Origin: Cercis canadensis
Taxonomy: Eukaryota; Streptophyta; Magnoliopsida; Fabales; Fabaceae
Assembly (NCBI GenBank): GCA_003255065.1
Contig: QAOA01002030.1
Coordinates: 43,090 to 107,089 of the forward strand
Reading direction: 5' to 3'
DNA: 64,000 nt
This document shows positions 22,300 to 33,509 of the stretch, in pieces. The translations under genes were made by a program, and so were the position numbers. Position 1 is the first letter of the stretch, and each line of letters begins with the position of its first letter. Below the pieces are notes generated by a model. That model was not told the origin of the DNA. It searched no databases and worked only from the letters and a program-made list of their open reading frames with translations.

Positions 22300-24960
22300 G
22301 GCTTCTTGAAAAAACGCCTTTGTGTATATGGCTACAGGATCTTATTAAATTTTCATATTTTTTTCTATTAAAGAAAAATAAGCAATCTAGGATATCTTAT
22401 GGGGAGATTTTGTGGAAAGGAAATGACTCTATTTTCAACAATCCGATTCTAAAATTGTTCCCTTATCTTTTACACTTTCCTAATAATTGGCTGAGATAGA
22501 AACATTTTGGTGACTATATGCAATGTGGTGGACTGGCTCCAGATTTGTTTAATTGCTTTTTTACTTTATTTTTTATTTTTATTAACAGATCTGTTTAATT
22601 GCTACAATGATGATTTATTTCCCCAAATGATTCACAGAGGTCATGGTTTTCTTCGTATGAGTTGTTTTGGTGTCTGGTATTCGAAACCAGCTAATGACTA
22701 GGATATCCTTAGCTACTTTCTAAATTGCCAAATTAAATCTAGCAATTAAATCATACATATATAGGTAGAGGGCATTAATTATATATCTCATTAAAATTGT
22801 ATAGGGTAAAAACTTTTAAATGTAAAAGGAACTAGATTCAATTCACAAAAAAATAAAGGACTGAATTCAACTCTTCTAAAATATTTAAATGTCATCTACC
22901 ATTCATTTCAATTGACAAAAATGATTACAAATTTTAAAGTATTTAATGATTAAATGATTTAATTTTCAAAATGTTTTATTTTTTCCCTTTTACAGTCACT
23001 TTGATTTTCTTAATACAAAGATGAAGATAAATCTTCCATATTTTCTTTCATGTTATTTCTCTTTAAATCATTTGTTGTATATATTTATGAGATTATTTTC
23101 TATTCTCACTCTTATTTTAACATCTGTACTTTATTTTTTTTCCTCTTTTATTAGTGAATTGTCTATGATATGATATAATCTCACTTTCGTCCCTTCCCTT
23201 CTTTGCCCACATTCCTTCCCCGGAGTCACCCTTCACTCCTGCCTCCCTGACTTGAATTCCTTTTACCATTTAGTTCTTCCTTGTTACAGCACAAAGTAAT
23301 AATGCATTTCATCTTCTCCTATTGTTAATAGAAAAATTCTAGAAAATAAGTTGATATCAATTAATTTTTATTATGAAAATGAAATATAAGAGGACAGGTT
23401 TTGATGTTTTATTTGATAAATTTAATTAGGATGCATTTTTTTTTTGGTCTTTATCATAATTTTTTTCATTGAATTATAAATTATTAAATCTATTTGTTTC
23501 TTTTACTCAGATATCCTTTCAATTAGTTAAATTAGTTTGATGATTGAACTTCACCACAATATAGCACAATTTTTCTCTTTGAGATGACAATAATAATACA
23601 AATTTTTAAAGGAAATCAGCCCTTCAACAATTGTGAAGGTTCTTCACTGAACACATTACCACTTAAACTATATTTCACATACAGTAGTGTTCCCCAAACT
23701 ATTTATACAGTTATTTTTAATAGGATCATGTCCAATGCACATCCATTATTTAACATTTTGAAAGAAAATGTATTATCAAAACACACACCCCGTACAAGGC
23801 TTCCTTCTTTTTATAACTAGAGGAGTCATAAAATGCACCTATATCTATCTACTACCTCTTTGAGGTATTCCACAATGAAGCTTAATTAGACATTTGATCC
23901 ATTTTTTTGGGTATAGAAAAATGAAAAGCAACTTGGTATCAGTCTCATTTTATGAGGACCAGCAAGAGATGCTATCATAAAGTGATTCCCTATTACCATG
24001 AAATGATGCAGCATATGTTAAATCTAATTTATCTTCATCAACATAATAGTCAAAACTGCAATTTTTTATGATAAACAAATAGCTTCTTAAGTAGAGGAAT
24101 TGCAAGTTATTATTAACTATTTAACCGGATATATTAATTTATCCTTCCCCTCTAGTTCTATGTTCAATTGGCATTGGCAATGAGATTGTATACTGGGATC
24201 TGCAATTGAAAATTGCACCCAACCAATCCATAATAGAAGGCCAAGAGTTGACAATTGATGCCCTAGAGGAGAAGGTAATATTTTTCTATCAAATGGACCT
24301 CTAAACTCCCACCATAGGAACAAGACCAGTATGTGAATTGTGTGGACACCCTGTTTTGGACTCTTGATATGAGAATACATTCCAAAATGCTGAAATGGAA
24401 AGTTAGACCAAATTTGGAGTATGCTTTCAGTGACAAACTGATCGTGTTGACATCTAAATTTGCATGTCAATATGAATTTATAAAGGGATCAACATGAAAC
24501 AGGGTGCTATTAAACTTCCTTAAGGACCTTTTTAATTCTAGCATCAATTGGTTAAATGGAATTTTCATAATTAATCTTACTTTTGATTGCATTTATACTT
24601 TTGATTTCTGTTATAATTTTTACTTAGGTTCTACTTTGTTATTTCTAACCCCTCGTGCAGAAAAATGCTTACCTAACATTAGAGAATGGAAGGTTGAAAT
24701 CATTTTTAATTGGTAACGGTACATTGTATTTTATTGAACATAACAAGAAAGAAAGGGGCAAAAGCCCATGCTCTTAGGTATGAGGACAACTAGGGATCGC
24801 AGGATCTAGCCCCGGCGACCCCTCTGCCTTTCTCGCTTCCCTAGACTCCCATAGCAGTGCTATCATGTATTACGAAAAAAAACAAAAAAAAGGACCAGCG
24901 AAAATGAAATTATCCTAAAATTGAACTTTCTGAAAAGCATTGTTTCATGTTCTTGACTAA
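22300..24960. other. Intergenic between genes B and C
   Basis: The part to about 22950 is homologous to the upstream region of gene A (11455-11960; shared GGTGACTATATGCAATGTGGTGG and GATTCAACTCT stretches), so the duplication unit included upstream DNA. The remainder is AT-rich. Minus-strand ORF 24117-24470 and several small ORFs have no recognisable similarity and are not called. Confidence 0.5.
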
Positions 24961-25009
24961 TCAGATGAAAATCTTTCATAGTCTTTGCCCATTATATCCT
25001 CCTCACTCC

Positions 25010-26796
25010 TCAGTTGTCTCTATTCATGAGATTCTCATGACTTTCCTTCAAGAATTGCTTGACCTCCTTCTTTTCCCTTTCTTTTTCTTCTTCAGACTTC
25101 TCTTGTATCATGGCTATTAATGCCTCTGCAGCCAAATTCCGATCCTGAATAAGTTGAAGATGATAAAATTACTTAGTACTGCAGATTAATACAATTCAGC
25201 TATATTAAACTTGAGGTACTTTTCAAATTTGATGCTAATCAGATGTGAATAAATAACCAATTGCTCACCATTTATTTTGTCCGGTCTCTTGGGTATTTCT
25301 CATATAACATAAATCTAACCACCTCAATGGTAGATCTCAACATTCGCTTTCCATCTTGATGATGATAAAACTGCAAGATATATTAGATTTCAAGTGTCAA
25401 TCATACAAGCATTAACATTCTATTGGCGATCTCTTTAAGATTCCTTACATGTGTACAATCAATTATCGTTATTGAAATTTTATGTAATGTACTCAAGACA
25501 AAAATGAAAATTATAAGAAAAATATATAGATTGATAAAACATTTCATGATATTTTAGATATGATCGTATTTTGCATATCACTCATTCTACAACACTTTGT
25601 GCTCCTTTATAACCAAAAAATAGTATTAAATACTTTTAGTATAATAAAACAGATAACACATTCACAGCAAATTCTAGTTGTTTGTAAGAGAAAAAGATTA
25701 AAATTTTACGTTAGGCCTTAATCATATTAAACGCTCTGTGATAATTAATAAGAGAGATGCAAAGTTTAGTGAAAAAATCAATTTTAAGATGCAAAGGGGC
25801 CTATCTCTTTTTCTTTGGGTCATACATCGGAATAAAAGTTCAAAGTTCAAACCTAATAATACCCTATTATAAACTATCCAAACCCGTCAACCCTAGCTCA
25901 CAGATAGTACCTTGAGAATCCTATCTCTAGTAATAATTTAAGCTTGGAGTTAAATATCATCTACCTGTTAGAATGAGATTCAAATCAAATAAATGAAGGA
26001 ATCAAATTAATATACCCATTATCGTTTTCCAGTTTCTATACGTTCCGTGCACTCAATAGTCCAGCCCACTAATCTCTCAGCAAATGAGAGATGACGTTCA
26101 GGGATAGTTCCATCCACATTCGGTAGCTGCAGTTGTGTTGTGACAAGCAAAATTGCATTAACGTGAGGAAAGCTATTATATATATACATAGAGAAGTTCT
26201 CTATCAGATTATAGTAAAAACAATCTTCTCAAACAAATTTTGATAGCTTCATAAGTTACCTGGTTCATATCAATAGCATTTGCAATGCAATCTTCTGGAA
26301 TGATAAATGAAATGTTAGAGAATATGGCAATCGGAATGGTTTTATTCTGGGGCGCTTTCTTTCCTTCAGCAGACTATGAAGAACATCATCAAATAATAAT
26401 CTTAAATTTTGGGATAAATAAAGCAAAAGATCTCCTTCAAAGAATTCCAATAGAATCATGACTTACCATCCCGGGGGAAGCTTCAACATCCATGTCAAGT
26501 TCTTCAGCTCTCACCATTGATATTGGAAGAGCTGCAATTGGTTGCTGAGATGTGCTCGCTGCTTCCAATTGGGATATCATTTCCTATAATAGTACAAAGA
26601 GAAAAATGAAATGTTAGAAGAACTATTCAGAATAGAACTCATAGAATGTATAATTTTGAGTTGAAGTGAGGAATGAGTTACTTACGTAGACCCTTTTTCT
26701 GAGACTCCTAAGAAGCTCCTTGTGTAGAGCCTCGCCTTGTATATTAGCTATTCTTTCCTCCCAAGAGTTCGGTGAGCTCTCTGATGGGTTTGACAT
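25010..26796 (-). pseudogene. MBD-like paralog, gene C (two nonsense codons)
   Basis: Six exons are recognisable: 26796-26686, 26583-26467, 26373-26260, 26126-26016, 25370-25269, 25144-25010. All have GT-AG junctions and all are multiples of three, with start MSNPSESSPNSWEERI. The MBD-like core is present (SFAERLVGWTIECTER, then FYHHQDGKRMLRSTIEVVRF). Two stops interrupt the frame: TAA 26021-26019, the next-to-last codon of exon 4, and TAA 25274-25272, the next-to-last codon of exon 5. There the relic at 18.4 kb has GAA in the same place. Translation would end after about 149 residues, within the domain. Splice sites and promoter remain intact, so it may still be transcribed. Either it is a recent pseudogene, or it makes a short product lacking the second half of the domain. 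Confidence 0.7.
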
Positions 26797-26874
26797 AAAT
26801 TTCTTATTCAGAAAAAGATAGGTTATAGCAGTTCAGATGCAATGGGACGGAGGCCTAGGAAGAAACTGATCATG

Positions 26875-26882
26875 CTTATATA
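26875..26882 (-). promoter_or_regulatory. TATA box of gene C
   Basis: The coding strand reads CAGCACTATATAAGCATGATC, about 80 bases before ATG 26796, identical to the site before copy D over more than 20 bases. Confidence 0.75.
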
Positions 26883-27275
26883 GTGCTGAGAAACTTATCA
26901 CTCAGCAGTTGCCTTACTGATACAAGAATAAAAGCTTTATTAATGTCATTCAATGTGGTGAAACTTATTGCCATGTATAGTACTCTGCACCTTAATTGCT
27001 TTGGTGAAATCATTCAATGTGGTGATCTGGAGAATACTATAGAGCAATAATGACTTTATTTTACCAAATGCTGTGATAAATTTGTTGTCATATAATGCCT
27101 CACATCTTTATAATTGGCTGAGCCAGATATACATTTTGGTGCCATATTCAATGTGCATGGTTGGAACTTGGATGGCCCCAAATTTGTCAAATTGACCACA
27201 GAATATATATATATATAGAGAGAGAGAGATAAAATAAAGAGTTTAAATTTTATCCATTGCCTTGTAAAATTTTAT

Positions 27276-27531
27276 GAGTAAAATACATTTTTTGTCATTG
27301 AATTATTTTTCAAATATCACTTTAGTTATTGATTTATTTTTTATATCACTTTAATCTTCAAATAATCATATTATCTACCAAATTAGTCTTTCATAACACA
27401 AAAAATAATCACTTAAAAGATTGATTTAACGAGAAGAGTAATTATTTGATGACTAAAGTAATATAAAAAATAAATTACGGATTAAAGTAACATTTAAAAA
27501 ATAATTTAAGGACGAAAAATGTATTTAACTC
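27276..27531. mobile_element. Mutator-type MITE, 256 bp, with 9 bp target duplication
   Basis: Terminal inverted repeats of about 90 bp (left GAGTAAAATACATTTTTTGTC, right GACGAAAAATGTATTTAACTC) enclose a short centre. The 9 bp AAATTTTAT occurs immediately outside both ends (27267-27275 and 27532-27540). A 9 bp duplication is typical of Mutator-like insertion. It lies some 390 bp upstream of the gene C TATA box. No ORF. Confidence 0.88.
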
Positions 27532-27599
27532 AAATTTTATATACCATAAGAAATTGTCATGTCAACGGAGTAACGTATTTTACTGAGTAACAGCTTCTA

Positions 27600-29780
27600 A
27601 CAACTTTTATTAGTGTCATGTTTCCGCAAACATTTATTTCAATTCAAATTTCCTTTCCAAATGCTCTCTTTATTTTAAAAAATAAATAAATTAAAAAGCA
27701 TTCTTTTCTCACAATAATCCATGAGGATACATAGGCTAGGATGTATGTGATTTCCCTTCTCTTTTCTTATTTTAAGTTTTATTTTTAAAGTGCTATTAAT
27801 TTAACTCTTCTTTTAATTTTATATGTGATTTGTGTCAATTACAAGATGTTTGATTAGGGGTATTTAATTATATACAATTTAAACCATGGATGCTATTTAT
27901 CAGAATAACTCATTTTTGGACAACCACTCTTTAATAACGGGATTTGTGATGGTGTTGAACATCTTTTGCACTCACAAATAGACTTGGAAGCCATATCTGA
28001 TTTAAAGGACTTGTTCTCTTAAACAAAAATGGTGTTCTATACTTCTACCTGCAAATAACTTCAACTCACACTGCATCATCATACATACATGGCAACATCT
28101 GATCGAATTCAATTGGACTCTCCACTAAAACTTAATAGGACCTACAAAAAATTAAATCTGATGGATGAAACCATTGCCTGATTGGCACATTGTGACACAC
28201 ATGACTCTACATATCTTCAGATAGAGGGTCAACCCATATCTTCATGATCTACATCCTAGCTTTCATGAACAAGCCCAAAGATCGACACTAAACTTTTGGA
28301 AGTGGCACCGTTCCTTGTGTTTATATTTTAAAGTTCCTTTAAAGCCTTCTTTTTACAGGCCTCCTTTGTTTATTACTCACCCCGCTTGCTTGCTAAATAC
28401 TTTAGATGTAGTAACTTTTCTATCCGATTCTAGAGATATGGCCATCATTGTTTGTGTCCTTAACTCTATATATATCTAATGATAAATTTCTCAGCCATTC
28501 TATCTTTTTGCCCATGGCTATCATACCTACAATGTCAAATGCATGGTAGAACTAGAATGGATTATACACTAATTTTAGTTAGAAGGCCATAAAATGGCTC
28601 CCATAATCCCAATGGGACTAGCAGGTGCGGTGAGATTAAGAGAGCAAAAAACTATGTTGCATTTTGTAGTCTTCAATGGACCAACATAAAAATTAGCATG
28701 AACATATCCTTCCATTAAGTACTGTAGAAATTATTATTAATTATATAAATTTCATCTAGATTGCTGTCTGATTAGTAGTACTTGGATTCAAGTTTCCGCA
28801 AACAGTTTATTGTCAATCCAAATTTCCTTTTATAATTCTCCTTTTATTTTTTCAAAAAAATTAAGAAGTGTTCTTTTCTCAAACTAAGTAGAAGATTATC
28901 TATGAGGATACATAAGTACTATTTAACCTTTCTTTTAATTTTATGTGATATGTGTTTTTTTTTACAAGATGTTTGATTAGGGTTATTTAAATACAATTTA
29001 AACCATGGATGATATTTTTCACAATAACTCACTTTTGGATAATTATTCTTTATTAGCGGGATTTGCGGGGGATGTTTTAACATCTTTTGCACATACAATT
29101 AGACAATCCCAAACCATCTTTGGTTGGTACTAGTTCTCTTAAAAAAAAAATGGTTTTCCAATTAGTACACAGGAGACGAGGAAAAGTAATCATATGGCAA
29201 CCAAGAGGCTTCTCATCACCCAGATTAGCTAACAAGTTTGCACAACGGTTTCCTTCCCTCAATGAGTGATGATTAGCAGCTCCCAGTCCAAGCTAAGTAA
29301 GTCTCTAATGGCATGGACCAAAGCAGCACAGTGCTGTGTCAGAGTAAATCTTCCTCGCTAAATGGAGACCATGCATCATACCCTAGAGCTCCGCAATTGC
29401 TTGCTAAATACTTTAGTTGTAGTAGGTTTTCTATCCGATTGCAGACATATCGCTATCATAGGTTGTGGCCATAACTCCATATATCCAATGATAAATTTCT
29501 CAGCCATTCTATAGTTTTGCCCATAGCTATCATACCTGCATTGTCAAATGCATGGTAGAATGGATTATACACATATTTTACTTTGAAGCCCATGAGATGG
29601 CTCCCATAATCTCATTGGGACTGGCAGGTGGGGTGAGATTAAGAGAGAAGATAGAGTAGTTGGTATTGTATGGCCTCTAGAGGACCAAAACAAAAACTAG
29701 CATAAACATATCATTCCATTAAATACTGTAGAAATTATTATTATAAATTTCATCTAGATTTGTAGTTGCACTTGTTTCAT
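27600..29780. repeat. Tandem duplication of about 1.1 kb containing LINE remains
   Basis: Two diverged copies: about 27615-28780 and 28790-29780. Matching landmarks in order are TTTCCGCAAACA, GATGTTTGATTAGGG, TTTAAACCATGGATG, CATCTTTTGCAC, TTGCTTGCTAAATACTTTAG, CCATTCTAT, GGACTAGCAGGTG versus GGACTGGCAGGTG, and ACTGTAGAAATTATTATTA. Their middles differ; the second carries an RNase H fragment listed separately. Sequence like the right-hand end also occurs near 19230. Confidence 0.8.
29077..29420 (-). pseudogene. RNase H fragment of a LINE-type retroelement
   Basis: The minus strand gives AIAELxGMMHGLHLA (with one stop) upstream and, after a frameshift, LGAANHHSLREGNRCANLLA followed by NLGDEKPLG. 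The order AE-L-G-L-A, then H-REGNRCAN-LANLG is the C-terminal half of the RNase H domain found at the end of plant LINE-like reverse transcriptases and their domesticated relatives. Stops and a frameshift show that it is dead. Confidence 0.7.
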
Positions 29781-30419
29781 ATACATGATCTTCAAGTAGT
29801 CTAATTTTCTCAATTTGATGAGACTTACATAAGACAGAGCACACAGTCTATCTTACTTTCAAATTTTATGCCAAAGATAGCATCGTTTCAGCATGCCAAA
29901 GACTAAAATCAAATCAAATCAGAATATGCTGAAGCCATGTTGCAGAAACCCTAAGGAGAGAGAAGCCAACGATGACTACTCTGATAATCCCTTACCATCT
30001 AAGAGTTTCTCTTATTCAAATTCTCTCTTTACAATTTTAAGAATTTGTAATACTCAATTTTCTGTTTTTTTCCTTGACTTCATTACAAAATCCTTTTGAT
30101 TTTCTACAAACAATAACCTTTGCCGATAGAGGAAACCCCCTTCCACATTTGTCGCCCTTTTGGTTACCATTTGTTTTTTTGTACACATGAGAGTATGGAG
30201 GTTTGAATTCCTCCCACTAGACCACACCTAATAGTTTTTATTAGAGCTTCTGCGAGTATAAGTTGTATCTAACATCCATTCGGCTATTCCATAGGGACAG
30301 TATCCTCAGAAGACTTTTCCTAATTGAGCTTCTTGCATGAGATTCTTATAAGATTCAAGAATTCCTCTATTTTGGCACATAAGAATTATTAGTACAATAC
30401 ATGCACTTTGATCGAAAAA

Positions 30420-30768
30420 TAAAAAATAACTAATCAAAACATTTTTTTTTTGGGTTAAATGTAATATTGAATCTGTGCAGCTGGTTTAATTAATTATTAA
30501 AGTCTCCCGTTGTTGTTAATAGGTTTTATATTAATGTAAAAAAGCATTGGATGGGCCAAAAGAAAATAAGAAAAGGTTTTTAAGAAAAAAATCAATTCAT
30601 TATAGGGTTCAATCACATGTGTCATAACATTAAACTAAAATTTAAGCGAAACTTAAATTTAGAAATTTAGGGTTTGGGGGCATATATAATGTGAGGTTCA
30701 TCAGACCCAAATATCAATAGGAAGACAAATACAATACACTTCGAGCAATAAACAAAAAATAACAATTC
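30420..30768. other. 3' flank of copy D, duplicated from gene B flank
   Basis: GCAGCTGGTTTAATTAATTA, GGATGGGCCAAAAG and TTCAATCACATGTGTCATAACATT align with the 3' flank of gene B (20130-20360). No gene. It shows which paralog supplied the right-hand part of copy D. Confidence 0.65.
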
Positions 30769-31198
30769 TTATTTATCACGAAGTTGAAAGGAAATATCAC
30801 GTGATATTTCCTTTATTAGATCACAGTCACCTAAGAAAACATCATTCAGTAGGGAAGCAACAATTTAATCCATGTCAAGTTCTTCTGCTCTCACGATTTC
30901 CTTTGGAACAGTTGCAATTGGTTTCTCAGCTGTGCTCTTTATCTCTTGCTTTCTTTGTGTTTTCTCCAACCGGGACATCACTTGCTATAATAATACAAAG
31001 AGAAAAATGAAATGTTAGAAGTATTACCAATCATAATGGAACTCATATATAATTTTGAGTTCTAGTGCCGAATGAGTTACTTACAAGAACAATTATGTTT
31101 CGGAGACTAAGAGAGACTGCGTTGTGTAGAATCTCGCTTGCTATATCAGCCACCATTTCGTCCATAGATTTCTGTGACTTCTCTGATGGGTTTGACAT
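30769..31198 (-). pseudogene. MBD-like copy D: truncated chimera without the MBD core
   Basis: Exon 1 (31198-31085, MSNPSEKSQKSMDEMVADIA) and exon 2 (30984-30865, ending RAEELDMD then TAA 30867-30865) resemble gene C. Directly after that stop, and still in frame, the text NDVFLGDCDLIKEISRDISF and a final TAA at 30771-30769 correspond to the last exon of gene B (DDCDLINEIPICDMAFQF). Exons 3-5, which encode the MBD-like core, are deleted. The 3' flank also matches gene B and the promoter matches gene C. So this looks like a deletion or unequal-crossover product joining a C-type 5' end to a B-type 3' end. The predicted product is 77 residues if translated. Confidence 0.72.
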
Positions 31199-31277
31199 AA
31201 TTTTGTTAGCAAGAGAAAGTTTGGCTATAGCACTTAACTATACAATGTGATGAAAGCCTAGAAAGAAACTGATCATG

Positions 31278-31285
31278 CTTATATA
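31278..31285 (-). promoter_or_regulatory. TATA box of copy D
   Basis: CAGCACTATATAAGCATGATC on the coding strand, about 80 bases above ATG 31198, the same as gene C. The promoter survives although the coding region lost its core. Confidence 0.7.
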
Positions 31286-31615
31286 GTGCTGAGAAACTGA
31301 TCACCTCAGACAGTGCCTTAATGATACAAGCTAATACAGGTTTTATTTTATTTTATTTTTTTCAACCTCTAAATAAATAGTAACTGCATTTATAATCAAG
31401 GAGAAAAGGAACCGGGAAAGGGAAACAAGGAAATTAGTTTATTTCACCAACCCCATGGTAAATTTGATACATGTATAGTCTACACCTTCCTAATTGCTTT
31501 GGTGAAATTATTTCATGTGGTGATCTGGAGATTAGTGTACGTAGGGCAATAATGACTTTATTTTACCAAATATTGTAACAAATTTGTTGCCATATAGTTC
31601 TTCACACTTTTATAA

Positions 31616-31755
31616 TTTTTTTTTTGTTACAAGATAGCACAATATGTGCAAGAAAAAGAGAGAGAGTACACGACAAAGATAAAATCCTTAACATTAATCC
31701 TCTAGTTCATATAATTATATGAAATGCCACTAGACCTAGAGGTCATTGGCTTCAA
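31616..31755 (-). mobile_element. Degraded tRNA-derived SINE
   Basis: A poly-T run (the A-tail on the minus strand) is followed by sequence aligning with the better-preserved SINE at 62105-62240, including the head CCACTAGACCTAGAGG-TCATTGGCTT. The B box is no longer good. Assignment rests on the alignment with the other copy. Confidence 0.5.
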
Positions 31756-31799
31756 TCTTTTACAACTGGTTGAGCTATTTGTTAATTATATTTAATATG

Positions 31800-33460
31800 T
31801 TTATTATGGGATGGCCCGAGTAGGCACTCTATATATATATATATATAATTAAATGTTTACCCAATTTTTTTTTTCAATAACTCAAAATTAATAAGTTCAT
31901 CCAAGTTAACTATGATTTAAATTCTTGGCTTTATTGTGGGCTAGCCCCATATCGCATTATATAAAATTAAATGTTTTCCTAAACATTTTTCTCATTAACT
32001 CAAAATTAATAGGTTTATCCAAGCTAAAGATGATTCAAATTCTCAGTTCCAAATATCACTATATATAATTAAAAGTTTCCCCAAACATTTTTTTTCATTA
32101 ACTCAAAATTAATAGGTTCATCCAAGCTAACATTGGTTCAAATTCTTGGGCTCTATTGTGGGTTGGCCCCAGATGACACTATATATAATTAAATGTTCCC
32201 CAAACATATTCCTCATTAACTCAAAATTAATAAGTTTATCAAAACTAAACATGGTTCAAATTTTTGGGCTTTATTGTGGATTGGCCCCAGATGGCACTAT
32301 ATATAATTAAAAGTTTTTCCAAATATTCTTTTTATTAACTCAGAATTAATTGGTTCATCCAAGCTAACAATGGTTCAAATTCTTAGGTTTTATTCTAGGC
32401 TACCCCCAAATGGCACTATATATAATTAAATATCCCCCAAACATTTTTCTTATTCACTCAAAATTAATAAGTTCATCAAAACTAACCATGGTTCAAACTT
32501 TTGGACTTTCTTGTGGGTTGGCCCCAAATGGCATTATATATAATTAAAAGTTTCCCCAAACATTTTTCTCATTAACTCAAAATTAATAGATTCATCCAAG
32601 CTAACAATGGTTCAAATTCTTTGGCTTTATTTTGGGTTGGCCCTAGATGGCACTATATATAATTAAATATTCCACAAATATTTTCCTCATTAACTCAAAA
32701 TTAATAAATTCATCAAAACTAACCATGGTTCAAATTTTTTGACTTTATTGTGGGTTGGCCTGAGATGACACTATATATAATTAAAAGTTTCTCCAAACAT
32801 TTTTTTTCATTAACTAAAAATTAATAGGTTCATCAAAGCTAACATTGGTTCAAATTTTTGGACTCTATTGTGGGTTGGCTTCAGATGACACTATATATAA
32901 TTAAATGTTCCCCAAACATATTCCTCATTAACTCAAAATTAATAAGTTCATCAAAGCTAACCATGGTTCAAATTTTTGGGCTTTATTGTGGGTTGGTCCT
33001 AGATGGCACTATACATAATTAAAAGTTTTTCCAAACATTTTTTTCATTAACTCAAAATTAATAGATTCATCCAAGTTAACAATAGTTCAAATTCTTGGGC
33101 TTTATTCTGGGATGGCCCCAAATGACACTATATAAAATTAAATGTCCCCCAAACATTTTTCTTATTCACTCAATATTAATAAGTTCATCAAAGCTAACCA
33201 TGGTTCAAATTTTTGGACTTTATTGTGGGTTGACCCCATATGGTACTATATATAATTAAATGTTTCTCCAGACATTTTTTTTTTATTAACTCAAAATTAA
33301 TAGATTTATTCAAGTTAACCATGATTCAAAGTCTCAGACTTTTTTGTGGATTGGCCCCATATGGCATTATATATAATTAAATGTTTCCCCAAACATTTTT
33401 TCATTAACTCAAAATTAATTAGTTCATCCGAGCTAACTAACTGTGGTTCAAATTCTTGGC
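31800..33460. repeat. Tandem array of about 14 units, period 118-120 bp
   Basis: The landmark CACTATATATAATTAAA recurs near 31838, 31960, 32072, 32182, 32300, 32419, 32538, 32658, 32775, 32893, 33013, 33133, 33250 and 33370. Each is followed by AAACATTTTT, CATTAACTCAAAATTAATA, GGTTCAAAT and GGGTTGGCC. Neighbouring units alternate between two types (ATTAAAAGTTT with CATCCAAGCTAACA, versus ATTAAATGTCCC with CATCAAAACTAACC), so the array is built from a dimer of about 237 bp. It ends at about 33460 next to a decayed MBD-like copy. It is unrelated in sequence to the array at 8.7-10.4 kb. Confidence 0.92.
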
Positions 33461-33509
33461 TAGCACTCAAAAAAGTTTTCCCCTAATTAGATACTTTGTT
33501 GTCATATTG

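Noticed and set aside
24117..24470. 117-codon minus-strand ORF
   Set aside because: No recognisable motif, composition like surrounding DNA, and no splice context.
31800..33460. Array considered as an LTR or transposon internal repeat
   Set aside because: No terminal repeats, primer-binding site or target duplication; simple head-to-tail units explain it.
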